From positions 19,692 through 83,691 of the forward strand of contig JAYVMW010000047.1 of assembly GCA_043758755.1 (NCBI GenBank): DNA of 64,000 nt, read 5' to 3'. Of this stretch, positions 1-9,273 are shown in pieces. Made by a program: the position numbers and the translations under genes. Numbering within the stretch: position 1 is the first letter of the stretch; every line of letters begins with the position of its first letter. The DNA comes from Solimicrobium sp043758755 (GTDB taxonomy: Bacteria > Pseudomonadota > Gammaproteobacteria > Burkholderiales > Burkholderiaceae_D). The notes under the pieces were generated by a model. That model saw nothing but the letters and a program-made list of their open reading frames with translations. It made no database searches and was not told the origin of the DNA.

Positions 1-1236
1 CTGGCTGAATGTGCGGATTGCTGAGGCAATCGAAAGGCCGACTGCAATCAGCATGCCGTGCAGCACACCGAAAAACAGCACCGAAACGATGGCTCCCAGA
101 GTCAGGTACTGATCGCGGTTAATACGCCATAACTCCAGTATCGGTTGTGGATTGAGCGCATGAAGCAGTGCGCCAACCACAGTGGCTGCCAATACCGGTT
201 CCGGAATATGTTCGATGAGCGGTTTGCCAATCAGAATCAGCAACAACACAGCGGCTGCAGCGCAGACCCCGGCCCATCGGCTCTGCGCGCCGGAGGATTC
301 GTTGGCGACGCTGCCTGAAAATCCGGCACCGACCGGCATACCCTGCATCAGACCGGAAAAAAAATTGGCCGCTCCTAATGCAAACAGTTCGCGGTTCGGT
401 TCGACATGATCGCCATGTTTAATGGCAAGACCGCGAATGCTGCCCCAGGATTCCGAAAAAATGATCACCAGCAAACCACCGGCCAGTTCTGCGGCGTCCA
501 GCCACTGTTTCAATTTCAGAACCGGCAAACCCGGAACCGGCACTTCCAGACTGAAATGACCGACCGTGGCCACATGCAGATGCGACAGGTCCAGGCCATA
601 CGACAGCCCGATGCCAAGAGCCAGCACCACAAAAGCGGCCGGCATCCGGGTTGTGCGTTTCAATCCGGTCAGCAGCGCCAGCGCACCTATGCCCCAGGCC
701 AAACTCCACCATGACCAGTCCTGCATGGTAGTGACCAGATCGGCCAGCAGCATGAACGGGTTCGAGCCGCTGGCATTGACACCCAGTATTTTGGGCAGCT
801 GTTTGATGATGATGGTGGCTGCCAGCGCAAACGAAAATCCGCGCAGCACCGGACGTGAAACAAACGCCGACAGTCGTCCCAGACGTGCAAATGCCACCAG
901 TATCAGTCCGCCACCGGTCAGAATGATCAGGGCAAAACTCAGCGCGACCTGCTGACCGCTGCCGCCGGGCAGCAGTGACAGGGCGGCTGCGGCGACCAGT
1001 GTGGCCGACGACGAGGTCGGGGAAACAATCGCAAAACGGGATGCGCCAAGTACTGCATAGCACAGCAGACCAACCAGCATGGCACTGATGGCAGCCTGAA
1101 TCGGAAGATGGGCGATTGCGGCATAGGCCACGGCTTCCGGCAGCAAAATACTGGCCACCGACAGTCCGGCCAGCAGGTCTGCAGCTCTGAACGGAAAGGT
1201 CGGGATTGGCGTTGGATACAGCGAACTGTCTGTCAT
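1..1236 (-). CDS. SulP-family anion (sulfate) transporter, C-terminus cut by window edge
   Basis: The ATG at 1236 opens a frame without stops to the left edge, giving the first 412 residues. The translation starts MTDSSLYPTPIP and soon reaches a hydrophobic stretch with PEAVAYAAIAHLP, the usual first-helix signature of SulP carriers. A run of transmembrane helices follows, with the conserved region around RPVLRGF and the NFFSGLMQGMPVGAGFSGSVANE segment. SulP proteins are inner-membrane carriers of sulfate, bicarbonate or dicarboxylates; the substrate cannot be told here. The C-terminal STAS domain typical of the family would lie beyond the edge and is not seen. It is divergent from the flagellar genes and shares the roughly 260-bp gap with flhB. 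Confidence 0.9.
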   Translation of the reverse strand, partial: MTDSSLYPTPIPTFPFRAADLLAGLSVASILLPEAVAYAAIAHLPIQAAISAMLVGLLCYAVLGASRFAIVSPTSSSATLVAAAALSLLPGGSGQQVALSFALIILTGGGLILVAFARLGRLSAFVSRPVLRGFSFALAATIIIKQLPKILGVNASGSNPFMLLADLVTTMQDWSWWSLAWGIGALALLTGLKRTTRMPAAFVVLALGIGLSYGLDLSHLHVATVGHFSLEVPVPGLPVLKLKQWLDAAELAGGLLVIIFSESWGSIRGLAIKHGDHVEPNRELFALGAANFFSGLMQGMPVGAGFSGSVANESSGAQSRWAGVCAAAAVLLLILIGKPLIEHIPEPVLAATVVGALLHALNPQPILELWRINRDQYLTLGAIVSVLFFGVLHGMLIAVGLSIASAIRTFSQ

Positions 1237-1497
1237 GAACGGTTGTATATTCTCATTGTTATCGGGGAGGACTGATCGGCACAGTATACGGCTGAAACGA
1301 TCTGTTGAAATAAGAAATCCGCCTAATCTGTTGCTTATTTTTTAATTGCAATACAAATCAAAATTCAAAATAAAGGGTATTAGAGCCTGTATTCATCCGA
1401 TGCCATTTGGGCCAGTCAGCCAATAATCGAGCCTGTATGAGACTGCGCGCCGTTCTGGCGTGCGAGTTGACGGTTAAATCGATCACGGGTGTGGATG

Positions 1498-2700
1498 ATG
1501 GCAGATGAGAGCGGCTTAGAAAAAACTGAACAGGCTACCTCGCGGCGGCTTGAGAAAGCCCGTGAAGAAGGAGATGTGCCACGCTCGCGTGAAATGGGTA
1601 CGGCGCTGCTGTTGATGGCTGCCGGAGTTGGACTGTGGATGAGCGGCGGCGAAATTGTGAAACAGATCAGCAACATGCTGAGCAATTCACTTCATTTTGA
1701 ACGTGGCATGGCCTTCGACATGGCACTTTTGTTCGACATGCAGCGCAGCCACGTGCTGCAAATGGCTCTGGCTCTGGCACCGCTGGGCGGCATACTGGTG
1801 GTCGTGGCGCTGCTGTCCCCGGCGCTGCTGGGCGGCTGGCTGTTTTCCCTGCAGGCTCTGATCCCCAATTTTGAACGCATGAACCCGATACCAGGACTGG
1901 GACGCATGGTTTCGGTACGGGCCTTGGTGGAACTGTTAAAGGCACTGGGCAAGGCGCTCATCGTCGGCACGGTTGCGTATCTTGTAATGAAGAGCCACTA
2001 CGGCGCCATCATCGGGCTGGTCACAGAATCTTCCAAAGCGGGAATCAACCATGTGGCCAATCTGGCTGTTGTTTGTTTCATCTCCATCGCCAGCGGACTG
2101 ATCGTCATCATGGCCATTGATGTGCCATTCCAGTTACGCAGCTATGCCAACAAGATGAAAATGACCCGTCAGGAAGTGATCCAGGAAAACAAGGAAGCTA
2201 ACGGTAACCCGCAGATCAAGGCAAAAATCCGTCAGCAGCAGCGCGAAATGGCACGCCGGCGCATGATGAGCAAGATTCCGACCGCCGATGTGGTGATCAC
2301 CAATCCTACGCACTATGCCGTGGCACTGAAGTACGTGGAAGGGCGCATGAATGCACCGGTTGTAGTTGCCAAAGGGATGGATCTGGTGGCAGCGCGCATT
2401 CGCGAAATCGCCGCCGAACATCATATTCCGTTCATGGAAGCGCCTCCGCTGGCACGTGCCCTGTATGCCCATGCGGAACTCAATGCACAGATTCCCGAAG
2501 CGCTGTATACCGCAGTGGCGGAAGTGCTGGCCTATGTATTCCAGTTGCGTACCTTTAAATCGTTTGGTGGTCTGGTGCCACAAAAGCCGGACAGTATCGA
2601 CGTGCCGGCAGAGCTCGATCCGACCTCTGAAGCCGCCATCAAACTGAAACTGGCCAAACAGGGTATGTCGGATCTGGATGAGGAGTCCGCAGATGAATAA
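1498..2700 (+). CDS. flhB: Flagellar type III export gate/substrate-switch protein FlhB
   Basis: FlhB is the inner-membrane export component that switches the flagellar secretion apparatus from rod/hook to filament substrates by cleaving itself. The N-terminus MADESGLEKTEQAT followed by RRLEKAREEGDVPRSRE is the family signature. Four hydrophobic segments lead to a cytoplasmic domain containing NPTH, the autocleavage site. With the start at 1498, the cleaved Asn is residue 269, the same number as in Salmonella FlhB, which supports this ATG over the in-frame GTG at 1489 and ATG at 1495. The product is 400 aa. The stop overlaps the flhA start by 8 bases, so the two genes are translationally linked. 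Confidence 0.96.
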   Translation: MADESGLEKTEQATSRRLEKAREEGDVPRSREMGTALLLMAAGVGLWMSGGEIVKQISNMLSNSLHFERGMAFDMALLFDMQRSHVLQMALALAPLGGILVVVALLSPALLGGWLFSLQALIPNFERMNPIPGLGRMVSVRALVELLKALGKALIVGTVAYLVMKSHYGAIIGLVTESSKAGINHVANLAVVCFISIASGLIVIMAIDVPFQLRSYANKMKMTRQEVIQENKEANGNPQIKAKIRQQQREMARRRMMSKIPTADVVITNPTHYAVALKYVEGRMNAPVVVAKGMDLVAARIREIAAEHHIPFMEAPPLARALYAHAELNAQIPEALYTAVAEVLAYVFQLRTFKSFGGLVPQKPDSIDVPAELDPTSEAAIKLKLAKQGMSDLDEESADE

Positions 2701-4783
2701 CCTGTTGCCAGGCTGGATGCGCGAGATGGATATGCTCAACAGCAAAGCGCTTACTGCGCCATTGTTGATCGTGATGATACTGGCAATGATGGTGTTGCCG
2801 CTGCCGGCTTTCGTGCTGGATATCTTTTTCAGTTTCAATATCGCGCTGTCTATCATTGTGCTCATGACCAGTTTTTATACGGTCAAGCCGCTCGACTTCA
2901 TGGTATTTCCTACCGTGCTGCTGGTCAGTACCATGTTGCGTCTGTCTTTGAACGTGGCTTCTACCCGTGTGGTGCTGACTGAAGGCCATACCGGACCGGA
3001 TGCGGCCGGCAAGGTGATTGAAGCGTTCGGCCATTTCCTGATCGGTGGTAATTATGCCGTTGGTATCGTGGTGTTTGTGATTTTGACCATTATTAACTTC
3101 ACCGTAGTAACCAAGGGTGCAGGCCGGATTGCCGAGGTCGGCGCCAGGTTTGCATTGGATGCCATGCCGGGTAAACAAATGGCGATCGACGCCGACCTGA
3201 ATGCCGGTCTAATTCAGGAGCAGGAAGCCCGCCGGCGCCGTACCGAAGTCGCCCAGGAAGCCGAATTTTACGGCGCCATGGATGGTGCCAGCAAATACGT
3301 GCGTGGTGATGCGATTGCCGGGATTATGGTTACCGTAATTAACGTCGTCGGTGGTCTGGTGGTCGGTCTGGTGCAGCACGACATGGATTTCGCCACCGCA
3401 CTGAAAAATTACACATTGCTGGCCATCGGTGACGGTCTGGTGGCACAGATTCCTTCGCTGATCATTTCGACTGCCGCCGGTATCGTGGTTTCAAGGGTGG
3501 CCAGTGACAAGAATATCGGCGATCAGTTAATCGTGCAGTTGCTGTCCAAGCCGCAGGTCTTGCTGATTACTGCTGTCATCATCGGCGGCATGGGCGTTAT
3601 TCCCGGTATGCCGCACATTGCGTTTCTGTTTTTTGCCGCAGTGCTCGGTGGCAGCGCGTATATGATCAAGGAACGCACCAAACTCGAAGCCGAGCAGGCC
3701 GTGCCGGTGCCGACCGAAGCTGCGCCGGTAGAAAATGAAGAAGCAACCTGGCAGGATGTTCTGCCAGTCGACACTCTGGGTCTGGAAGTCGGATACCGCC
3801 TGATACCGCTGGTCGATAAAGGGCAGGGCGGTGAACTGTTAAAACGCATCAAAGGCATACGCAAAAAATTTGCCCAGGATATTGGCTTCCTGTCACCGCC
3901 GGTGCATATCCGCGATAACCTGGAACTCAAGCCAACTTCCTACACCATCAGCCTCAAAGGCGTGGAAATGGGATCCGGCGAAGCGTTTCCGGGCCAGTTT
4001 CTGGCCATTAATCCGGGCATGGTCAGCGGCACGCTGGAAGGCCGCCCTACTGTCGATCCGGCCTTTGGACTACCGGCGGTCTGGATTGATGCGGCACGCC
4101 GCGAATCGGCTCAGTCGATGGGTTATACCGTGGTCGACGCCGGCACGGTAGTTGCCACCCATCTGAATCATTTGATTACCTCGCATGCGGCCGAATTGCT
4201 GGGACGCCATGAAGTGCAGCAACTGCTTGATTACGTTGCCAAAGAAGCGCCGAAACTGGTGGAAGATCTGATACCGAAACTGCTGCCTCTGCCTTCATTC
4301 CAGAAAATTCTGCAAAACCTGCTGTCTGAAGGCGTGCATATCCGCGACATGCGCACCATTATTGAAACGCTGGCTGAAAATGTGATCCAGACCCAGGACA
4401 CCAATGAACTGACCAGTCTGGTGCGGGTTGCACTCGGCCGGGCCATCGTACAACAACTGTTCCCAGGCACCAATGAACTGTCCGTGATGAGTCTGGATAG
4501 CCATCTGGAACGACTGCTGGCGCAGGCACTGCAAAGTGGCGGTGTCGATGGCGTTGGTCTGGAGCCGGGACTGGCTGACACGATACTCAGTCAGACCGAA
4601 CTGGCCAGCCGTCATCAGGAACAAATGGGTTTGACACCGGTACTGATCGTGCCGGCCGGATTGCGCCAACTGCTGGCGCGGTTCCTGAAACGTTCGCTGC
4701 CGCAGCTGCGCGTGTTGTCGCATGCAGAAATACCTGAATCAAAAACAATTAAAGTTACCAGTCTGGTCGGAGGACAATCATGA
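2693..4783 (+). CDS. flhA: Flagellar type III export gate protein FlhA
   Basis: FlhA forms the nonameric export gate in the inner membrane and docks chaperone-substrate complexes on its cytoplasmic ring. The 696-aa product has about eight transmembrane segments in its first 330 residues. These include the FHIPEP-family hallmark around FPTVLLVSTMLRLSLNVASTR and the loop with GARFALDAMPGKQMAIDAD and ARRRRTEVAQEAEFYGAMDGASKYV. A large soluble C-terminal domain follows. The ATG at 2693 is chosen over 2678 because a GAGGAG ribosome-binding site sits 7 bases upstream. The 3' end overlaps flhF by 4 bases (ATGA). Confidence 0.97.
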   Translation: MNNLLPGWMREMDMLNSKALTAPLLIVMILAMMVLPLPAFVLDIFFSFNIALSIIVLMTSFYTVKPLDFMVFPTVLLVSTMLRLSLNVASTRVVLTEGHTGPDAAGKVIEAFGHFLIGGNYAVGIVVFVILTIINFTVVTKGAGRIAEVGARFALDAMPGKQMAIDADLNAGLIQEQEARRRRTEVAQEAEFYGAMDGASKYVRGDAIAGIMVTVINVVGGLVVGLVQHDMDFATALKNYTLLAIGDGLVAQIPSLIISTAAGIVVSRVASDKNIGDQLIVQLLSKPQVLLITAVIIGGMGVIPGMPHIAFLFFAAVLGGSAYMIKERTKLEAEQAVPVPTEAAPVENEEATWQDVLPVDTLGLEVGYRLIPLVDKGQGGELLKRIKGIRKKFAQDIGFLSPPVHIRDNLELKPTSYTISLKGVEMGSGEAFPGQFLAINPGMVSGTLEGRPTVDPAFGLPAVWIDAARRESAQSMGYTVVDAGTVVATHLNHLITSHAAELLGRHEVQQLLDYVAKEAPKLVEDLIPKLLPLPSFQKILQNLLSEGVHIRDMRTIIETLAENVIQTQDTNELTSLVRVALGRAIVQQLFPGTNELSVMSLDSHLERLLAQALQSGGVDGVGLEPGLADTILSQTELASRHQEQMGLTPVLIVPAGLRQLLARFLKRSLPQLRVLSHAEIPESKTIKVTSLVGGQS

Positions 4784-6087
4784 ATGTGAAACGGTTTTAC
4801 GCTGCAACCTCAAGGGAAGCCCTGAATAAATTGCGCGATGCCATGGGGCCGGATGCCGTCATTATTTCGAACCGCAATGTCAATGGACAGGTTGAGATAC
4901 TGGCCCTGGCTGACGAAGACATGGACGAACTCAACGACAGCCCGGCCGAACCGCTTGCCACTACCAAAAATCAGGCTCACAGCCACCCGATTCTGCAGTC
5001 GCAAAGCCGGTTCGCGATCAGAAAGAAACAGGGCGAAACACACAAGCCGGTGCGCGAATCGGCACATGAAGCTGCACCGGAGATGAGTCCGGCTGCGCCT
5101 GTTGTTGCGCAGTCAGGTGAGAGTGCTGGCGCCATGGAATTGATGGCCGAGCTGCGCGCCATGCGCGGCATGATGCAGGAACAGCTGGCCGAAATCAGCT
5201 GGGGCAATACCCAGAAGAAGGAACCGCACAAGGCACAATTGCTGCGCGAAATGCTCAATACCGGCTTCTCTGCCAGCCTGTCACGTCACCTGATCGAAAA
5301 CATGCCCAAATCGGGTAATCTGGAGCAGGGCCTGGTGTGGATCAAATCAATTCTGGCCAATAATCTGAAATCAATCACCTGTGACAGCGACATGCTCGAA
5401 TCAGGTGGCGTATTTGCCCTGGTCGGTCCGACCGGTGTCGGCAAAACCACCACGACTGCCAAACTGGCAGCGCGCTGCGTAATGCGGCACGGCGCTTCCA
5501 AACTGGCGCTGATCACTACCGATGGATACCGGATTGGCGGCTACGAACAGTTACGCATCTATGGAAAAATTCTGGGCGTAATGGTCCATGCGGTCAAGGA
5601 TGAAGCCGACCTGCGCATTGCGTTGAAAGAGCTCAAGAACAAGCATACCGTGTTGATCGATACGGTCGGCATGAGTCAGCGCGACAAACTGGTCTCCGAA
5701 CAGGTAGCCATGCTGTCCGGTGCCAATGTAAATAAACTGCTGTGCCTGAATGCGACCTCGAACGGCGAAACACTCACCGAAGTCATCCGTTCGTATCAGG
5801 GTTCAGGTCTGTCCGGCTGCATCATTACCAAAATGGATGAAGCTGCGCACATCGGTTCGGTTCTGGATGCCGTCATCCGCCACAAACTGACTATGTACTA
5901 TCTGGCCAATGGCCAGCGTGTTCCCGAAGATCTGCACCTTGCCAATAAACAGTACCTGGTCGACCATGCATTCAAATTCAAGCGCGACCAGCCGGCCTTC
6001 CAGTTTAACGATGATGAACTACCGATGCTCATGGCTGGCGCTGCTGCGCAAAAACAATCCACACTGCGCGAGGTGTCTCTTGGCTAA
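4780..6087 (+). CDS. flhF: SRP-type GTPase FlhF, polar flagellar placement
   Basis: FlhF is a signal-recognition-particle-family GTPase that sets flagellar position and number, usually at the pole. The 435-aa protein has a variable basic N-terminal B domain (MNVKRFYAATSREALNKLRDAMGPDA) and a central NG domain. The P-loop GPTGVGKT is at residues 216-223 and is followed by TTTAKLAARC; further G motifs are TTDGYRIGGYEQL, DTVGMSQRD and TKMDEA. All nucleotide-binding motifs look intact, in contrast to its partner FlhG downstream. The start overlaps the flhA stop by 4 bases. Confidence 0.96.
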   Translation: MNVKRFYAATSREALNKLRDAMGPDAVIISNRNVNGQVEILALADEDMDELNDSPAEPLATTKNQAHSHPILQSQSRFAIRKKQGETHKPVRESAHEAAPEMSPAAPVVAQSGESAGAMELMAELRAMRGMMQEQLAEISWGNTQKKEPHKAQLLREMLNTGFSASLSRHLIENMPKSGNLEQGLVWIKSILANNLKSITCDSDMLESGGVFALVGPTGVGKTTTTAKLAARCVMRHGASKLALITTDGYRIGGYEQLRIYGKILGVMVHAVKDEADLRIALKELKNKHTVLIDTVGMSQRDKLVSEQVAMLSGANVNKLLCLNATSNGETLTEVIRSYQGSGLSGCIITKMDEAAHIGSVLDAVIRHKLTMYYLANGQRVPEDLHLANKQYLVDHAFKFKRDQPAFQFNDDELPMLMAGAAAQKQSTLREVSLG

Positions 6088-6892
6088 TTTTGATCAGGCA
6101 GAAGGTTTGCGGCGCATGCTGTTCGGTGCCCGCCCACGCTTTGTGACTTTTTTGTCGGCATTGACTGGCGATGAGAAAAACGCAACTTTAGTTAATCTTT
6201 CGTCAGGTTTGTCCAGGCAGGGACATGACGTGGTGCTGCTCGACGCGCGTGAAAGCGGTGTGAGCACAGCGCGCTGGCTGGACCAGCAGATCAATACCAC
6301 GCTGGCCGATGTGGCACTGCAAAAACGCACCCTTGCACAGGCAACCGTAACGACTGCGCAGGGTTTCAAACTGGCCAGCATGTGTCGTTATCAGAACACT
6401 GCTGCAAATATTCAGCCAAATTACCCACTTTTGACTAAACTGAACAAAGTTGTTGAAAATCTGGGTAACAGTGTCGATATCGTGTTGGTGGATGGTGAGT
6501 TGAGTGAGCTCAGTCGTCTCGAAGCCAGTGCGCTTGAAGAAGGGGAAATTGTGATTCAGGTAACCAATCAACCGGATTCGATTAAAAATGCCTACAGCCT
6601 GATCAAGCGCGCTCATGTCAGACTGGGTCGACGCGCCTATGGATTATTAGTCACGGGAGTCAATGAATTTGAAGCACATCGCGTGTATGATGCGATGTCG
6701 CAGGCGGCAGGTAACTTTTTGTCGGTTCCGATTCATTTTTTTGGCTATGTTCCGCAAGATGATTATCTGCGGCGCGCCACCCGTTCAGGCCAGTCAGTGA
6801 TGGATGCCTATCCCGGTGCCGGTGCTGCCATGGCATTTTCTCGACTGGCCCAAAATATGATTGCCGCAAACGAATTTGCATCCACAATTTAA
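6080..6892 (+). CDS. flhG: FlhG/FleN-type MinD-like protein with degenerate P-loop
   Basis: FlhG is normally a MinD-like ATPase that limits flagellar number and acts against FlhF. The proposed start is the TTG at 6080, which gives MANFDQAEGLRRML, matching the conserved FlhG N-terminus (DQAxGLRRxL) that stimulates the FlhF GTPase. A GAGG lies about 7 bases upstream, and the frame overlaps flhF by 8 bases. The product is 270 aa. Where MinD-family proteins carry KGGVGKT, this one reads L-T-G-D-E-K-N at residues 28-34: Lys33 remains, but the signature Lys, the preceding Gly and the Thr are lost. The later positions VVLLDARES and IVLVDGELS are also divergent. It may have weak or no ATPase activity. 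Confidence 0.85.
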   Translation: MANFDQAEGLRRMLFGARPRFVTFLSALTGDEKNATLVNLSSGLSRQGHDVVLLDARESGVSTARWLDQQINTTLADVALQKRTLAQATVTTAQGFKLASMCRYQNTAANIQPNYPLLTKLNKVVENLGNSVDIVLVDGELSELSRLEASALEEGEIVIQVTNQPDSIKNAYSLIKRAHVRLGRRAYGLLVTGVNEFEAHRVYDAMSQAAGNFLSVPIHFFGYVPQDDYLRRATRSGQSVMDAYPGAGAAMAFSRLAQNMIAANEFASTI

Positions 6893-6910
6893 ATGATTTA
6901 ACCATTATTA

Positions 6911-7642
6911 ATGTATAACGCTGCAGGGAAAACAGATAAAAACCACTTGCTGAGCACCCATGCTCCGCTGGTGAAACGCTTGGCATTTCAGTTAAAAGCA
7001 AAACTGCCGCCGAGTGTGGAAGTCGACGACCTGATCCAGGCCGGCATGATCGGCCTGCTCGACGCCATTACCCGTTATGAAGATGATCATGGCGCGCAAT
7101 TTGAAACTTATGCAGTTCAGCGCATCCGCGGTTCAATGCTGGACGAACTCCGGAGCAGTGACTGGTTGCCGCGCGGCGTGCGTCAGTCCATGCGCAAGAT
7201 TGAAGAAGCGATTCAGCTATTGCAGCAGCGTCTGGGCCGTGCGCCTCTTGAAACCGAGGTTGCCAAGCAGCTCAAAATTCCGCTGTCGGAATATCAGGAA
7301 ACGCTGTCGGAAAGCACCGGTCACCAATTGGTGTACTACGAAGATTTTCATGATACGGAAAGCAAGGAACATTTTCTGGACCGGTATTGCACCGATGTTT
7401 CGGGTGATCCGCTGCAAAGCCTGTTGCGCGGCGATTTCAGGGCTACTGTAATCGCTGCCATTGATGCGCTGCCGGACCGGGAAAAGCTGTTGATGGGTTT
7501 GTACTACGAACAGGAATTGAATCTCAAGGAAGTCGGTGCCGTGATGGGGGTTTCTGAATCACGGGTATCTCAATTGCATACCCAGGCGGTTGCCCGCTTG
7601 CGGGCATTTTTAAGAGAGCAGGCGTGGACTGGTCAAGCATAG
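6911..7642 (+). CDS. fliA: RNA polymerase sigma-28 factor FliA
   Basis: FliA directs RNA polymerase to late flagellar promoters and is held inactive by FlgM until the hook is complete. The 243-aa protein shows region 2 (LVKRLAFQLKAKLPPSVEVDDLIQ, then GMIGLLDAI and FETYAVQRIRGSMLDELR), region 3 (LGRAPLETEVAKQL) and a region 4 helix-turn-helix (LNLKEVGAVMGVSESRVSQLHTQA). It follows flhG by 18 bases. Matching sigma-28 promoters are present in this window ahead of flgM and flgK. Genes of the cheYZA type, which often follow fliA in gammaproteobacteria, are absent; motC follows directly. Confidence 0.96.
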   Translation: MYNAAGKTDKNHLLSTHAPLVKRLAFQLKAKLPPSVEVDDLIQAGMIGLLDAITRYEDDHGAQFETYAVQRIRGSMLDELRSSDWLPRGVRQSMRKIEEAIQLLQQRLGRAPLETEVAKQLKIPLSEYQETLSESTGHQLVYYEDFHDTESKEHFLDRYCTDVSGDPLQSLLRGDFRATVIAAIDALPDREKLLMGLYYEQELNLKEVGAVMGVSESRVSQLHTQAVARLRAFLREQAWTGQA

Positions 7643-8361
7643 CGGGTTTTGTACTGGCAATCTCGGGGCTGCTGTTCGGGCAGATCGTTGAGGGCGCGCA
7701 TCCATCATCGCTGCTGCAGCCGGCAGCGTTTCTGATCGTATTTTGCGGCACGCTCGGCGCGGTTCTGGTGCAAAGCCGCATGCCGACTTTTGTGCGCAGT
7801 GTGCGCATGCTGGCCAATGTTTTCAAGACGCCAGTCGATGACCGGCAAAAATTGACCCGCGATGCGCTGTTGTGGAATATGACTGCGCGCCGCGAAGGTG
7901 TGCTGAGTCTGGAGCGCTACCTGCGCCAGACCAAGGACCCGTTTGTGGCCAAGGGATTGCGCATGGTGATTGATGGCGTGGAAGCGGAGCGCATCAGGGA
8001 AATCCTGGAAGTCGATATTGCCGCCTATGAAGTCTATCAGCGCGCTGCAGTACGGGTCTGGGATTCGGCTGGCGGCTATGCGCCGACTATAGGTATTCTG
8101 GGTGCGGTACTGGGTCTGATCCACGTCATGGAAAATTTATCCGAGCCCAGCAAACTGGGCGCCGGGATTGCGGTGGCATTCGTTGCCACGATTTACGGTG
8201 TGGGATTGGCGAATCTGGTGTTTCTGCCGGTCGCGCACAAACTTAAGGAGCAGCTTGGACGTGACGTAGAGAAAAGAGAAATGCTGGCCGATATTTTTTA
8301 CAGTATCGCCGCCGGTGAGAATTCTCGCGTGATCGAAGAACGGGTTACCAGCTATGGGTAG
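7624..8361 (+). CDS. motC: Flagellar stator protein MotC (MotA/PomA-like)
   Basis: MotC is the four-helix stator subunit that couples ion flow to motor rotation, acting with MotD. The 245-aa protein has two N-terminal helices (MDWSSIAGFVLAISGLLFGQ onward), a long cytoplasmic loop with charged residues, then two helices containing the MotA-family motif APTIGILGAVLGLIHVMENL. The start is a GTG at 7624 inside the end of fliA (19-base overlap), with a purine-rich AAGAGAGCAGGC upstream. It lies in the MotCD order known from Pseudomonas. Whether it uses protons or sodium is not clear from sequence alone. Confidence 0.9.
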   Translation: MDWSSIAGFVLAISGLLFGQIVEGAHPSSLLQPAAFLIVFCGTLGAVLVQSRMPTFVRSVRMLANVFKTPVDDRQKLTRDALLWNMTARREGVLSLERYLRQTKDPFVAKGLRMVIDGVEAERIREILEVDIAAYEVYQRAAVRVWDSAGGYAPTIGILGAVLGLIHVMENLSEPSKLGAGIAVAFVATIYGVGLANLVFLPVAHKLKEQLGRDVEKREMLADIFYSIAAGENSRVIEERVTSYG

Positions 8362-9193
8362 GAGCAGGCGCACGCGCAGGCACACTGACGACGCGGTCAA
8401 TCATGATCGTTGGCTGGTTTCGTATGCCGATTTCATCACTCTCCTGTTTGCCTTTTTTGTGGTGATGTATTCGCTGTCTTCACTCAACGAAGGCAAATAC
8501 CGCGTCATGTCGGATTCAGTAGTGGTGGCATTTGGCAAATTCAAGGAAGCCAGCGATACCACCGCCGTACCCATTCCGAATCTGGGCCCAGGTACCGGCA
8601 CCGGTCCGGGTATTGGGGTAGGCAATGGGCCAGGGCCAGGACTGTCGGAAATCAGAAGAAAACCCGCCACCACCGTGGCGGAGCCGCTGAAACAGGAACG
8701 CGAAAAAATGACCGGCCTGGCGCATGGGATATTAAGTGCCCTGGCCCCCCTGATTCGCGAAGGCAAGGTGCGCGTAACTCAAAGCAGTCGAGGCATCGCG
8801 ATTGACATCAATGCCAGCGTGCTGTTTTCGGTGGGTGACGCAAAACTGACAGCGCAATCGAGTCAGGCACTGGCGGCGATCGCCTCGGTGCTGGCCAGTG
8901 ATACGCACCAAATTCAGGTGGAAGGTTATACCGACAATGCACCGATCAAAAGCACGATGTTTCCCTCCAACTGGGAACTGTCAGCCATGCGGGCCGGCAG
9001 CGTGGTGCGGTTGTTTATGGATAACGGTATCGGTGAAGACCGCTTGACTGCGATTGGGCAGGGGGCAAAAACGCCGGTCGGGTCGAATGATACTGCTGAG
9101 GGGCGGGCCAGTAATCGGCGCGTTAAAATTACGATTTTGTCGTTGTTGCCTGAGAAGCTGACTGAGGTGCCGATTAATTCGGGTAAGCCTTGA
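8354..9193 (+). CDS. motD: Flagellar stator protein MotD (MotB-like, OmpA peptidoglycan-binding domain)
   Basis: MotD anchors the stator to peptidoglycan and supplies the ion-binding Asp. The single N-terminal transmembrane helix carries the MotB-family plug motif WLVSYADFITLLFAFFVVMYS, with the channel Asp in YAD. A Gly/Pro-rich linker (PGTGTGPGIGVGNGPGPG, about residues 77-95) precedes a C-terminal OmpA-like domain with VEGYTDNAPI and GRASNRRVKI. The length is 279 aa. The ATG at 8354 overlaps the motC stop by 8 bases, so the pair is translationally coupled. The flhBAFG-fliA-motCD run ends here. Confidence 0.93.
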   Translation: MGRSRRTRRHTDDAVNHDRWLVSYADFITLLFAFFVVMYSLSSLNEGKYRVMSDSVVVAFGKFKEASDTTAVPIPNLGPGTGTGPGIGVGNGPGPGLSEIRRKPATTVAEPLKQEREKMTGLAHGILSALAPLIREGKVRVTQSSRGIAIDINASVLFSVGDAKLTAQSSQALAAIASVLASDTHQIQVEGYTDNAPIKSTMFPSNWELSAMRAGSVVRLFMDNGIGEDRLTAIGQGAKTPVGSNDTAEGRASNRRVKITILSLLPEKLTEVPINSGKP

Positions 9194-9273
9194 ATTAAAT
9201 CTTCGTAGTTGCTGTCTGTGGTTATTTCTTGTGCCTGGAGTCGGAGGTAGCCCGACCAGCAATCTAAAAAAAC

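Noticed and set aside
419..1063. 214-codon minus-strand frame at the left edge
   Set aside because: It is a different frame of the SulP gene on the same strand. The SulP frame has helices and family motifs; this one is Arg/Gly/His-rich.
1370..1405. TAAAGGGT followed by TCCGATGC as a possible sigma-28 promoter for flhB
   Set aside because: The spacing is about 17 bases instead of 11 and the -10 match is poor, unlike the two good sites ahead of flgM and flgK.
2134..2865. 243-codon minus-strand frame across the flhB-flhA junction
   Set aside because: It covers the 3' end of flhB and the 5' end of flhA, both conserved. No start signal or domain is seen.
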